DNA of 32,094 nucleotides, from NCBI GenBank assembly GCA_018269075.1, contig JAFDVJ010000041.1, forward strand, positions 40,599 through 72,692, in the 5' to 3' direction. The notes under the pieces were generated by a model. That model searched no databases. It was not told the origin of the DNA and worked only from the letters and a program-made list of their open reading frames with translations. The translations under genes were made by a program, and so were the position numbers. Numbering within the stretch: the first letter of the stretch is position 1; each line of letters begins with the position of its first letter. This document shows, in pieces, positions 15,659 through 22,984 of this stretch. The stretch comes from Acidobacteriota bacterium. Its GTDB lineage: Bacteria; Acidobacteriota; Blastocatellia; Pyrinomonadales; Pyrinomonadaceae.

Positions 15659-17284
15659 CCGGTCGCGGGCGCGGCAGATGAAGACGCCGAGACCCATCAG
15701 AATATAGAAGATCATCGCGACCTCGCCGTCGCCGAGGTTGTAATGCACCAATCCGCTCGTGAAAAAGCCGATCATCCCGCCGAAACAGCCGAGCAGGATG
15801 CCGGTTTCGAGCGCCGAGGCGGTCGTCGGCTCCGCGCCGCCCGCGAGCCGCGCCCGCAGCCCGCGCCAGAGCGTCCGCGCGTAGATACCCAAAACCGCGA
15901 GCCAGATCAGCAGCGCCGGCAGTCCGCGTTCGACCAGCAGCTGCACGAGCGTCGAATGAAAATGCCCTTTCGGCTGCCAGCCGTTGTCGAACAATCCCCA
16001 TTCCGGCCAGTAGCGCTGGATCGAGTCCATCCCGACGCCGAGCACGAAATTGCGCGGGCTCGCCGTCCAGAGCCGCATCCCGTCGCGCCACATCATCTCG
16101 CGATACCGCGTCGATTCGTCGCCGAGGTTGAGCTCCTGCTGCCGGACGGACTGGTAGACGATCAGACCGGCGACGATCGCCGGCACCGCCGTCAGGACGA
16201 GCAGAAATATCATCCGCCGGTTGCCGCGCAGGAAGACGATGCTCAGAGCCGAGACGAGAAACGCGAACTGCGAGGCGCGCGTGACCGTCAGCAGCAGCGC
16301 GAGCGCCATCAGCCCGAGACAGACCGCGAGCAGGATCGCCAGACGCTGCTCTTTTCGTTCCGAGATCTCGTCCGTCGCCGCCGGCTCGCCTTTCGGCCGG
16401 AACCAGCGGTGCCGCGCGGCGAGCGCGACGAACAATCCGAAGGCGAGCGAGACGATCAGCTGCAGCGCCTCGGCGAACGTCGTGAAATGCCCGTAAAATC
16501 CGGCCGCGCGCCAGCTGTGGCTGCGCGTCCAGCGGCGGACGCCGAGCGCTTCGGCGGCATTTTCCGACGGTTTGATCCGCGCGCGCGAGACGTCGACCGG
16601 CGTGTAGGCATCGGCGCGGTAGACGAGCGCCTTGAAAAGCGGCTGTTCGGGATGCTCGAAGATCCGCCGCCGCAGCTCGTCGAGCGAGTTGACCTTTTTA
16701 CCGTCGATTTCGAGGATCGTGTCGCCGTCGCGGAGCCCGATCTCGTCGAACGCGCTGCCCGCGAAGTCGTAAAGCGTCACGCCGCGCCCGATCGCGCGCT
16801 CGACCGGCGTCCAAACGACCGCGACCATCGCCGAAAAGACGAGCGCGAACGCCAGAAACCGCGCCGCGCGCAGCGTTCTGACCGCGCCGCAGACGAAGAC
16901 GAAGATCAGAAAGAGCGAAACGCCGCGCAGTTTGTCGAGCGAGATGGCCGGCGCGTAGGAAAATGCGGACGAAACGACCGCCCACAGAAAAAAGCCGGCG
17001 AGCGCGAGCTGGAGCGGGCGATTTTTCAGCCGCGACCACCAATCCGGCGGCGCGGCCGGCGCGGCCGGCCCTCGCGCGGAAAATCTTTTGACGGCGAGCG
17101 CGACGACCCACGCGAGCATCCCGATCAGCCAGCCCGACTGCGTGACGGCGATCGAGTGCGGCGCGAAGAGCACCATCACCGTCAGAAAGACGAACGCCGC
17201 GCGCTCGAGCCATAAAACGACGGCCGGTTCCGCGTCGAGACCGTTGAGCCGGTCGAGATATCCGAAAATTTCGTTCGATTTCAT
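15653..17284 (-). CDS. O-antigen ligase/polymerase-like membrane protein with PDZ-like insert
   Basis: The protein has 543 residues and about ten or more hydrophobic segments (27-45, 50-65, 91-108, 120-135, 142-158, then a gap, 275-290, 315-334, 338-352, 357-376, 455-468, 495-540). Family landmarks of Wzy/WaaL-type proteins are LLLTVTRASQFAFL (R336) and the late periplasmic loop GHFHSTLVQLLVERG (H441, H443). Such proteins ligate or polymerise lipid-linked glycans outside the inner membrane. Unusually, residues about 174-235 between two membrane segments look like a PDZ domain: DFAGSAFDEIGLRDGDTILE, then IDGKKVNSLDELRR. The stop codon lies in a palindrome. It is divergent from the hydrolase gene, with only 40 bp between starts. 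Confidence 0.8.
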   Translation of the reverse strand: MKSNEIFGYLDRLNGLDAEPAVVLWLERAAFVFLTVMVLFAPHSIAVTQSGWLIGMLAWVVALAVKRFSARGPAAPAAPPDWWSRLKNRPLQLALAGFFLWAVVSSAFSYAPAISLDKLRGVSLFLIFVFVCGAVRTLRAARFLAFALVFSAMVAVVWTPVERAIGRGVTLYDFAGSAFDEIGLRDGDTILEIDGKKVNSLDELRRRIFEHPEQPLFKALVYRADAYTPVDVSRARIKPSENAAEALGVRRWTRSHSWRAAGFYGHFTTFAEALQLIVSLAFGLFVALAARHRWFRPKGEPAATDEISERKEQRLAILLAVCLGLMALALLLTVTRASQFAFLVSALSIVFLRGNRRMIFLLVLTAVPAIVAGLIVYQSVRQQELNLGDESTRYREMMWRDGMRLWTASPRNFVLGVGMDSIQRYWPEWGLFDNGWQPKGHFHSTLVQLLVERGLPALLIWLAVLGIYARTLWRGLRARLAGGAEPTTASALETGILLGCFGGMIGFFTSGLVHYNLGDGEVAMIFYILMGLGVFICRARDRF

Positions 17285-17324
17285 CGTGCGTGTGCCTAAC
17301 GCTTATTTTTGCTAAACTTTCCGT

Positions 17325-17996
17325 ATGTTGCAACAGGACCTGCATCTGACCGCCCGGATCAATCTCTATTACGATCTTTTCGTCCCGGAAAACATTTCGA
17401 AACCCGCGCCGCTGCTCGTCGCCGTCCACGGCTACGGCGCGCATAAACGCTATATGATGCGCGAAGCGCAGGCGGTCGCGCCGGAAAATTTCGCGATCGT
17501 CTCGATCCAGGGGCCGCACCAGCATTTTCGCCCGACCGAGAGCGGCTACCGGATCGGCTTCGGCTGGCTGACCGACTACCGCCCGGCCGAATCGGTCGCC
17601 GTTCACCAGCGGTTCATTCTCGATCTGCTGGAAAAGCTCGCCGGCGACGGCGCGATCGACCCCGAACGGGTCTATCTGTTCGGCTTCTCGCAGGCCTGCG
17701 CGCTCAATTTCCGGTTCGCCTTCACGCACCCGGAACGCGTCCGCGGCGTCGTCGGCCTCTGCGGCGGCATCCCGGGCGATCTCGGGACCAACGAAAATTA
17801 CCGGCCGACCGATGCCGACACGTTCTATCTCTACAACGACGACGACGAGTTTTACCCGCTCGCCAAATACGAGGAAAACGCCGCCGCGCTTCAAGAGTTT
17901 CTGCCGAACTTCGAGTCGAAGCTCTATCACTCGAAACACGAGATCATCGACCCGATGCGCGCCGACGTCCGCCACTGGCTCGCGGCAAGAGCCTAA
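17325..17996 (+). CDS. alpha/beta hydrolase, phospholipase/carboxylesterase type
   Basis: The protein has 223 residues, the size of the phospholipase/carboxylesterase (PF02230-like) group. The oxyanion region is AVHGYGAHK (33-41), the nucleophile elbow GFSQA has Ser122, the acid is probably in YNDDDEFYP (D172-D174), and the histidine is in HSKHEIID (H205). It should hydrolyse carboxylic esters or thioesters; the substrate is unknown. No signal peptide is seen, so it is probably cytoplasmic. The upstream TGCTAAACT ends only six bases before the ATG, suggesting a transcript with almost no leader. Its TAA stop is directly followed by a 136-bp palindrome shared with the convergent gene. Confidence 0.88.
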   Translation: MLQQDLHLTARINLYYDLFVPENISKPAPLLVAVHGYGAHKRYMMREAQAVAPENFAIVSIQGPHQHFRPTESGYRIGFGWLTDYRPAESVAVHQRFILDLLEKLAGDGAIDPERVYLFGFSQACALNFRFAFTHPERVRGVVGLCGGIPGDLGTNENYRPTDADTFYLYNDDDEFYPLAKYEENAAALQEFLPNFESKLYHSKHEIIDPMRADVRHWLAARA

Positions 17997-18132
17997 CCGG
18001 AGCGCCGGCATCTCGGCCGGCAAACGGCGCGCAAGCGGCGTCAGACGCTTCATTTATCTTTAATCTTCCGGGAAAATGAAACGCTGTTTGCGTTTTTCAA
18101 ACGCATTGCCGGCCGAGATGCCGGCGCTCCGG
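17997..18132. repeat. long palindrome filling a convergent gene junction
   Basis: Perfect 27-bp arms, 17997-18023 and 18106-18132, begin CCGGAGCGCCGGCATCTCGG. The middle contains smaller GC-rich hairpins and an AT-rich stretch (TTTATCTTTAATCTT). The left arm starts on the base after the hydrolase stop and the right arm ends 4 nt before the stop of the opposing membrane protein gene. A second family member is at 25706-25839 in the same setting. It probably acts as a two-way terminator or RNA end protector. Confidence 0.9.
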
Positions 18133-18136
18133 ACGG

Positions 18137-18616
18137 CTAAAACCCGTACGACTTCCGCAGTTTATCGTATTTGTAAGCGCGCAGCGCGGCGGCGATGACG
18201 GCCACATAGGCGGCAACGACGCCGTGCAGCACGAGATAATAGACGAACGGCGGGCCCTCCGCCGAATCCTGCTGATAGAGGGCGGCGACCGCGTAAAGCC
18301 ACGGCAGCAGCAGCAGAAAATTATAAACGGCCGTCCCGATCCAGAGCGGCGAAAGCCATTTCGCGGCGAGCCGCCCGCGGGCGTGTTTGAAATAACCGGC
18401 CATCAGGACGAAACCCGGAGCGATCAGCAGAACAATGCCGACGCCGCTCAAAACCGCTGCCGGCGCCCGTCTATCGAAACCGATGAGAATCGAAAAAGCC
18501 GCCGCGACCAAACCGGCCGTCGCCGGCAGGAGCAGCACATAATCAAAGCTCTCGAGAGTCTGCGCGGTCTTCTGCGAACGGGTCGGCTGCGGGTAATTCG
18601 AAAGCGACGGCACCAT
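18137..18616 (-). CDS. four-helix membrane protein, paralog of the next gene
   Basis: The protein has 159 residues. The start is fixed by a strong AGGAGGA 9-10 bases before the ATG at 18616, not the longer frame to 18670. Four membrane segments are predicted (about 26-46, 52-75, 89-112, 123-145). A shared motif, LMAGYFKHARGRL then WIGTAVYNFLLLLPW, aligns with LLAGYIKHSRRPF and WVATIVFNFLLMVPF in the neighbour at 18835-19308, so the two arose by tandem duplication. I do not recognise a named family; the function is unknown. The gap to the upstream paralog is about 218 bp and contains a hairpin. Confidence 0.8.
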   Translation of the reverse strand: MVPSLSNYPQPTRSQKTAQTLESFDYVLLLPATAGLVAAAFSILIGFDRRAPAAVLSGVGIVLLIAPGFVLMAGYFKHARGRLAAKWLSPLWIGTAVYNFLLLLPWLYAVAALYQQDSAEGPPFVYYLVLHGVVAAYVAVIAAALRAYKYDKLRKSYGF

Positions 18617-18728
18617 CGTGATCTTCCTCCTGATTGTTCCCTCAAGAAACGCCGCCGGAGAAAATCGCAAGCCGCGTGCCGCCGCCCGAAAGCGCGTAAA
18701 CCCGTGATTTAAGCAAATTCAGCCCGCC

Positions 18729-18756
18729 GCGGGTTTCGCAGTTTGCCGAAACCCGC
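18729..18756. other. hairpin between the two paralogous membrane genes
   Basis: A perfect 10-bp stem, GCGGGTTTCG/CGAAACCCGC, with an 8-nt loop lies 79 bases after the stop of the upstream paralog. It lacks a T-tract on the minus strand, so it may attenuate rather than end transcription. Confidence 0.5.
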
Positions 18757-18834
18757 CGAAACTTTTCGCAAATCGAGAACTTTCGCGGCGGAACGGCCGC
18801 GCGGGCGTGATCCGCGTCCGAAGCGCGTTTTATT

Positions 18835-19308
18835 TCAGACCGGTTTGTCGCGTTCCGACCAGAGGGCCGAGAACGCGAGGACGATGATGACGAGATAGCC
18901 GACGGCGGCGGCGGGCCAGATCAGCAGATCGCCGATCCAGAAGTCCATCACGCGGCGCGTCGCTTCGAGCACCTTCCCGACGAAGACGAGGACGAACGGC
19001 ACCATCAGAAGAAAGTTGAAAACGATCGTCGCGACCCATAAAAAGCCGGACCCGACGCGCCCGAACGGCCGGCGCGAATGTTTGATGTAGCCGGCGAGCA
19101 GGACGAGGCCGAGCGCGAGCGGCACGAACGCCAGCCCCCAGGCGAGCCCCATCGTCGCGTCGCCGCTGCGAAACGCGGCGGCGACCACCTGCGCCGGCGT
19201 CGACAGCGCGTAGAACGCCGGGATCAGGAGCAGGTAGCCCATAATCTCGAACCCGCGGGCGACTTTCTGCGAATATGTCTTCGGCATTTTGCCGGACGTC
19301 GTCGGCAT
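18835..19308 (-). CDS. four-helix membrane protein, tandem paralog
   Basis: The protein has 157 residues with four membrane segments (about 22-42, 52-74, 87-112, 127-149) and short cytoplasmic ends. A clear AAGGAG precedes the ATG at 19308. It shares the LAGY-KH-R motif and overall layout with the protein at 18137-18616, although most residues have diverged. No catalytic motif is seen. Its position upstream in the same direction suggests a two-gene unit, possibly with separate levels because of the intervening hairpin. Function unknown. Confidence 0.8.
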   Translation of the reverse strand: MPTTSGKMPKTYSQKVARGFEIMGYLLLIPAFYALSTPAQVVAAAFRSGDATMGLAWGLAFVPLALGLVLLAGYIKHSRRPFGRVGSGFLWVATIVFNFLLMVPFVLVFVGKVLEATRRVMDFWIGDLLIWPAAAVGYLVIIVLAFSALWSERDKPV

Positions 19309-19536
19309 CGTTGTTTTCTCCTTTGACGAGTTATTTTAGTCTTCCCGGTGCGCGTGCGTTATCCGCCATTATACGGGAAAAAGCGGCGGCCCTTGACGGT
19401 CGGGCGTAATTTTTTTTCGCCGGCCGCGAAATTTCCCGGCAACGCCGGCCGCCCGTTTTTCATCGGACCGAGCGCACAACAAAAAATTACTCTCCTCGAA
19501 AAACTGAAAACTAAAACTTAGGGGGAATGTATTGAA

Positions 19537-19887
19537 ATGAAAAAATTCATTGCATCTTTATTGATGTTGTCTTTTCTGGCGTTCGCGCTGCCGTCCGAGG
19601 CGGACGCGCAATGCCGTCGTTACTCGCGCAAGCGTTCCTACGTTTCGCGTAATTATTCGAGAAGGGCTGTCCGGCGCACGTATCAGACGCAGGGCTACAC
19701 GTACCGGAAGCCGAGCTTTTACCGGCGTCACCGCAATATGATCAATATGGGCATCGCGACCGGCGGCGGCGCGCTGCTCGGCGGCCTGATCGGCGGCCGG
19801 CGCGGCGTCGGGCTCGGCGCGCTGATCGGATTGGGCAGCGGCGCGCTCTACACCTACAAGCTCAACAAGAAGAAACGCCGCTACTAA
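19537..19887 (+). CDS. small secreted Gly-zipper protein, basic
   Basis: The protein has 116 residues. A signal peptide (KKFIASLLMLSFLAFALPSE, cleavage near ADAQ) is followed by a strongly basic Arg/Tyr-rich segment (26-66) and a glycine-zipper stretch (about 70-105: GIATGGGALLGGLIGGRRG, then GLGALIGLGSGAL), ending YTYKLNKKKRRY. Gly-zipper segments usually insert into or associate with membranes, so an outer-membrane or envelope role is likely. GGGGGA about 12 bases upstream serves as the ribosome site. It is a paralog of the protein at 20288-20584; the last 55 residues are nearly colinear. No clear terminator follows. Confidence 0.85.
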   Translation: MKKFIASLLMLSFLAFALPSEADAQCRRYSRKRSYVSRNYSRRAVRRTYQTQGYTYRKPSFYRRHRNMINMGIATGGGALLGGLIGGRRGVGLGALIGLGSGALYTYKLNKKKRRY

Positions 19888-19992
19888 ACCGAACGGCGGC
19901 GGACGCGAAATCGATGTGCCTGTTTGTTTCCCCCTTTCTTCTTCGCGAAGCCTTTTGACGAACAAACCGTCCGCCGCCGATTCATCTTTCCG

Positions 19993-20086
19993 ACTCCGCG
20001 CCTCTGCGCCTCGGCGCCTCGGCGGGAAACTTTCGTGAATGAGCGAAATTTTAACGCCGGGACGCAAAGACGCCGGGGCGCGGAGT
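19993..20086. repeat. palindromic 8-mer element, inverted arrangement
   Basis: Outer arms ACTCCGCGCC (19993-20002) and GGCGCGGAGT (20077-20086) are perfect complements. Inside are octamers (TCTGCGCC, TCGGCGCC on the left; GGGACGCA, AAGACGCC on the right) and a core that contains the TTTAACGC end found at the outside of the 3252-3440 element. The remaining part of the 400-bp gene-free stretch 19888-20287 holds the sigma-54 promoter and leader of the next gene. Confidence 0.7.
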
Positions 20087-20203
20087 TTTTTTATCCCCGC
20101 TTATACACGATTTGGCTCAAAAACGAACGATATAGTGTCTCAAGCCCGCCGCGCAAAACCCGCCCGTTCGGCGCAACTGTTGAAATACCGTTATTTCACC
20201 TTT

Positions 20204-20220
20204 TTGGCACGCTCCTTGTA
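20204..20220 (+). promoter_or_regulatory. sigma-54 (-24/-12) promoter
   Basis: TTGGCAC-GCTCC-TTGTA matches the RpoN consensus TGGCAC-N5-TTGCA with one change in the -12 element and correct GG-to-TG spacing. It would start transcription near 20232, giving a leader of about 55 nt to the ATG at 20288. An AT-rich stretch directly upstream (20181-20203) could hold activator sites. Confidence 0.75.
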
Positions 20221-20287
20221 ACAATAATGGGCGAAAGAAGAGAAGAGAAAGCTTCTTAAGATTTATACAAGAGGGAGATTTAAAGCA

Positions 20288-20584
20288 ATGAAAAAATTAA
20301 TCACGACTTTCTTAATGATGGCGGTAATGGCGATCGCGATTCCTTTCACGGCGACGAACGTCGAAGCGCAGCGGCGCTATTACAAGAAACCGAGCGTTTA
20401 CCGTAAACACCGCAATCTGATCAACATCGGTATCGGAACCGGCGCGGGCGCGCTGCTCGGCGCGCTGATCGGAGGCAAGAAAGGCGCGGGTATCGGCGCT
20501 CTCCTCGGCGCGGGCGGCTCGGCGCTCTACACCTACAAGCTGAACCCGAAAACCAAACGCTACTACCGCGTCCGCCGCTACTAA
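20288..20584 (+). CDS. small secreted Gly-zipper protein, paralog
   Basis: The protein has 98 residues: signal peptide (KKLITTFLMMAVMAIAIPF, cleavage near VEAQ), a short basic Tyr/Arg segment (RRYYKKPSVYRKHRNLIN), a glycine zipper (about 50-82: GIGTGAGALLGALIGGKKG, then GIGALLGAGGSAL) and a basic Tyr-rich tail (KTKRYYRVRRY). It lacks the extra Arg-rich stretch of the paralog at 19537-19887. AGGGAG sits at good distance from the ATG. It is expressed as a single gene: sigma-54 promoter at 20204-20220, strong terminator at 20614-20639. An envelope-associated protein is likely; the exact role is unknown. Confidence 0.87.
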   Translation: MKKLITTFLMMAVMAIAIPFTATNVEAQRRYYKKPSVYRKHRNLINIGIGTGAGALLGALIGGKKGAGIGALLGAGGSALYTYKLNPKTKRYYRVRRY

Positions 20585-20613
20585 CCGGCCCAAAACAAAT
20601 CAGCTTCCAACCG

Positions 20614-20639
20614 CAAAAGCCCCGGCAACGGGGCTTTTG
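20614..20639 (+). terminator. intrinsic terminator of the Gly-zipper gene
   Basis: An 11-bp perfect stem CAAAAGCCCCG/CGGGGCTTTTG closes a GCAA tetraloop, 30 bases after the stop codon. The stem has the symmetric A-tract/T-tract, so it could also work on the minus strand for the convergent gene. Confidence 0.9.
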
Positions 20640-20640
20640 T

Positions 20641-20778
20641 GATTGCGGATTTCGGATTTCGGATTTCGGATTGGTCCGAGTTTGAACTGATTTGTTTCTT
20701 CGACAAATGAATACGCACGGAAAAACTCACGCCGGCGGGCGCGAGCAATCCGAAATCCGAAATCCGAAATCCGAAATC
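20641..20778. repeat. TCCGAAA-flanked element between convergent genes
   Basis: The left array reads GGATTTCGG-type 7-mers (20641-20674) and the right array its inverse CCGAAATCC (20746-20778). The 70-bp core includes CTCACGCC-GGCG-GGCGCGAG and a TTTGTTTCTTCGACAAATG-like hairpin, and is closely similar to the core at 28937-29058. The right array overlaps the TGA stop of the TPR protein gene (TGATTTCGG). Confidence 0.85.
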
Positions 20779-21871
20779 AACTGATTGCCTCTTCGCAGCG
20801 GCGGATCAGTTCGGTTTCGTCGATCGCGGCGAGATAGGGACGGGCTTCGGCGAAGAGGCGCGCGGCCTCGTCCTTTTCGCCGCGGCGGCCGAGCGTCAGC
20901 GCGAGAAAGGCCTGGACCTCGCTCCGGAGGCCGACGAGATGCGAGTTGCGGCGATAGGGTTCGAGTTCTTTCGACGCCTGTTTGAGATAGAATTCGGCCT
21001 GCGAATAATTGCCGTCCTCGACCTCGATGACGCCCTGGCAGAACGGCACGAACGGCGCGGCGAGCGCGGTCAGCGGTTTGTCGAAGACCTTTTCGAGCGC
21101 GGCCTTGGCGCGATGCGGGCGGCGGTGACGGCGCGCCAGACAGAGCGCGTAATCGAGCCGTTCTTCGGTGTAGTCGCTGCCCTCGTCGAAGGCGCGCTCG
21201 TAGAGCCGCGCGACCTCGTCGAACCGGCGGGCGTTGTTGTAGATGCGGACCAGGCCGAGTTTGTAAAGCCGCGGCGCGACCCGCGGATCGTGTTCGTAAT
21301 GCGCGATCCGCCGCAGCGCGCCGGCGAGATCGCCCTCGCGCGCATCGGCGCAGGCCAGATTGAGATCGATCTCGAGCGCCGGAATCTTGACGAAACTTAT
21401 ATAATTGAACGCCTTCGCGACCCGCGCCCAGAACCGGACCGCGCCGTTGCGGTTCCACTGGTGCGCGCTGTGCAGGAAGTGAAAGATCCTTCCCGGCAGC
21501 ATAAAATACGCGGTCAGCAGCGTCCAGCCGCCGAGCAGCCAGAGACTCGCCGCGTCGCGGCCGGCGTAAACGAAATAGAAGAGCAGCGCCCAGACGAACC
21601 ACGTCGCCTTGAAGACGTTGATAAGACTGCGTCGAAAGCTGTTGTCGTGGTGCAGGCCGACCGCCTGCCGGCGGGTTTTCTCGTAGTTTTTGAGCGCGGC
21701 TTCGTCGAACAGCCGGCGGACGTCGTTCGAGAGCTCGCTCTCGTAGAAGACGACTTCCGTAAAGCCCTGAATTTCGAGCTTGTAGCGCGCCTGCCCGAGC
21801 GTGTCGGCTTCGACGATCTGGGTCACGGATTGCCCGTCGCGGTTGACGGCGGTGAAAAGGAATTTGAGCAT
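20777..21871 (-). CDS. TPR membrane protein with GspF-like N-terminus
   Basis: The protein has 364 residues. Residues 1-45 (KFLFTAVNRDGQSVTQIVEA, then QARYKLEIQGFTEV) resemble the start of the type II secretion/type IV pilus platform protein GspF/PilC, but the rest of that family is absent. Two membrane segments follow (89-104, 108-126). From about 165 to the end the chain is helical and looks like TPR repeats (ACADAREGDLAGALRRIAHY, VEDGNYSQAEFYLKQASKEL, EKDEAARLFAEARPYL). It probably serves as a membrane scaffold; no enzyme motif is seen. The stop TGA is the first three bases of a heptamer array. It follows the muramidase-like gene by 108 bp on the same strand. Confidence 0.75.
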   Translation of the reverse strand: MLKFLFTAVNRDGQSVTQIVEADTLGQARYKLEIQGFTEVVFYESELSNDVRRLFDEAALKNYEKTRRQAVGLHHDNSFRRSLINVFKATWFVWALLFYFVYAGRDAASLWLLGGWTLLTAYFMLPGRIFHFLHSAHQWNRNGAVRFWARVAKAFNYISFVKIPALEIDLNLACADAREGDLAGALRRIAHYEHDPRVAPRLYKLGLVRIYNNARRFDEVARLYERAFDEGSDYTEERLDYALCLARRHRRPHRAKAALEKVFDKPLTALAAPFVPFCQGVIEVEDGNYSQAEFYLKQASKELEPYRRNSHLVGLRSEVQAFLALTLGRRGEKDEAARLFAEARPYLAAIDETELIRRCEEAIS

Positions 21872-21979
21872 CGGATTTCTCGCTTGCAGATGAAGGATGC
21901 GGGAAAGGACTTCCCGATAATTTAAACAAACGACGATTACCGCTTTATTTCCAGAATTTATCCGCCGCCCGTCCGGGCG

Positions 21980-22843
21980 TTATTTCGAGCCCGCCGCGGC
22001 CGTCACCGCGCCGGCCGGCTGGATGTTCTGGCCTTCCTTGAATCGTTTCTGGACTTCCTTAAGTTCCTTGAGCTGTTCTTCGAGCAGCGCCTTGCGTTTG
22101 GCGTTTTCCTGTTCCATCACGGTCTGCTGGTTCTGCAGACCGGTCGCCACTTTTTCGGCCGAATCGAGCATCCGCCGCTGGTTCATATTATGCGAGATGA
22201 CGCCCGGATGGAGGCGCGGCGTGCCGAACATCATCTCGGAATTATCCTGCATCGCCGCGTTGTAATTGCGTTTGATGCTTTCGAGATCGCGGTCGGCTTC
22301 CTTGAGATCGTCCTCGATCACGGAAATGAAGTCCTGAATGATGTTGGCCAGCCGGTGTCGAACGCCCGCCAGATAGACGCTCTGAAACTGCGTCGCGTAG
22401 TCCTTGCCGCGGCCGGGATAGAGCCCGCGCACGTAGGCTTCGGCCGAGCCGCCGTCGAGAATCTGCGTGTAGGTTCCGAACCAGCGTTCCTGCAGATGAT
22501 CGAGCGTCGCCTTGGTGCCGGCTTCCATCGTCGAGAACTGCGCGAATTTGGCCGGAACGTTCTTTTCCTTGCCGCCGACGATCTCGATGTTGTCGGGCCG
22601 GTTGAAATCGCCGAGGTCGCCCTTGCCCATCACGTTGCCGGGATTGTTGCCCTTCGGCTTCATTGTGTAGCCGCCCTGCTCGCAGAGCCACTGCGCGAGC
22701 GGCAGCAGAAAGCGGAAATCGAGATGTTCGGGCTCGCGCGGCTTGCGCCGCTGAATCTCGTTCGTCAAAACCCGCCGCAGATCCTTCAGCAGGTCCTTGT
22801 TGCCGTGTACATTCTTGCGAAAAGTCCAGTGTTCGAGTGCCAT
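21980..22843 (-). CDS. muramidase/glucosaminidase-like protein with coiled-coil tail
   Basis: The protein has 287 residues with a clear AAGGAGAT before the ATG. Residues about 25-165 resemble FlgJ/endo-beta-N-acetylglucosaminidase-type peptidoglycan hydrolases: LAQWLCEQGGY (E55 is a candidate catalytic acid), then KGNNPGNVMGKGDLGDF, AKFAQFSTMEAGTKATLDHL and YPGRGKDYATQFQSVYLAGV. Residues about 229-271 form a charged coiled coil (QENAKRKALLEEQLKELKEV). There is no signal peptide, which is odd for a wall hydrolase; export by a holin or injection apparatus, or loss of activity, are possibilities. Family assignment is by motif pattern only. It may be cotranscribed with the AAA+ gene upstream. Confidence 0.6.
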   Translation of the reverse strand: MALEHWTFRKNVHGNKDLLKDLRRVLTNEIQRRKPREPEHLDFRFLLPLAQWLCEQGGYTMKPKGNNPGNVMGKGDLGDFNRPDNIEIVGGKEKNVPAKFAQFSTMEAGTKATLDHLQERWFGTYTQILDGGSAEAYVRGLYPGRGKDYATQFQSVYLAGVRHRLANIIQDFISVIEDDLKEADRDLESIKRNYNAAMQDNSEMMFGTPRLHPGVISHNMNQRRMLDSAEKVATGLQNQQTVMEQENAKRKALLEEQLKELKEVQKRFKEGQNIQPAGAVTAAAGSK

Positions 22844-22944
22844 CAGCCTGATCTCCTTGTGTGTTTACCGGAATTGTGCGGAAAAACCCGCCGGAAGTCA
22901 AGAAAATTTTCGCCGCGAATCAACCATTTCCCTCTCGCCCCAGA

Positions 22945-22984
22945 CAATCCGAAATCCGAAATCCGAAATCCGAAATCCGAAATC
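22945..22984. repeat. TCCGAAA heptamer array overlapping a stop codon
   Basis: Five copies of TCCGAAA. In the coding direction of the AAA+ gene the sequence is TGATTTCGGATTTCGG, so the stop codon is the first part of the array. Confidence 0.9.
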
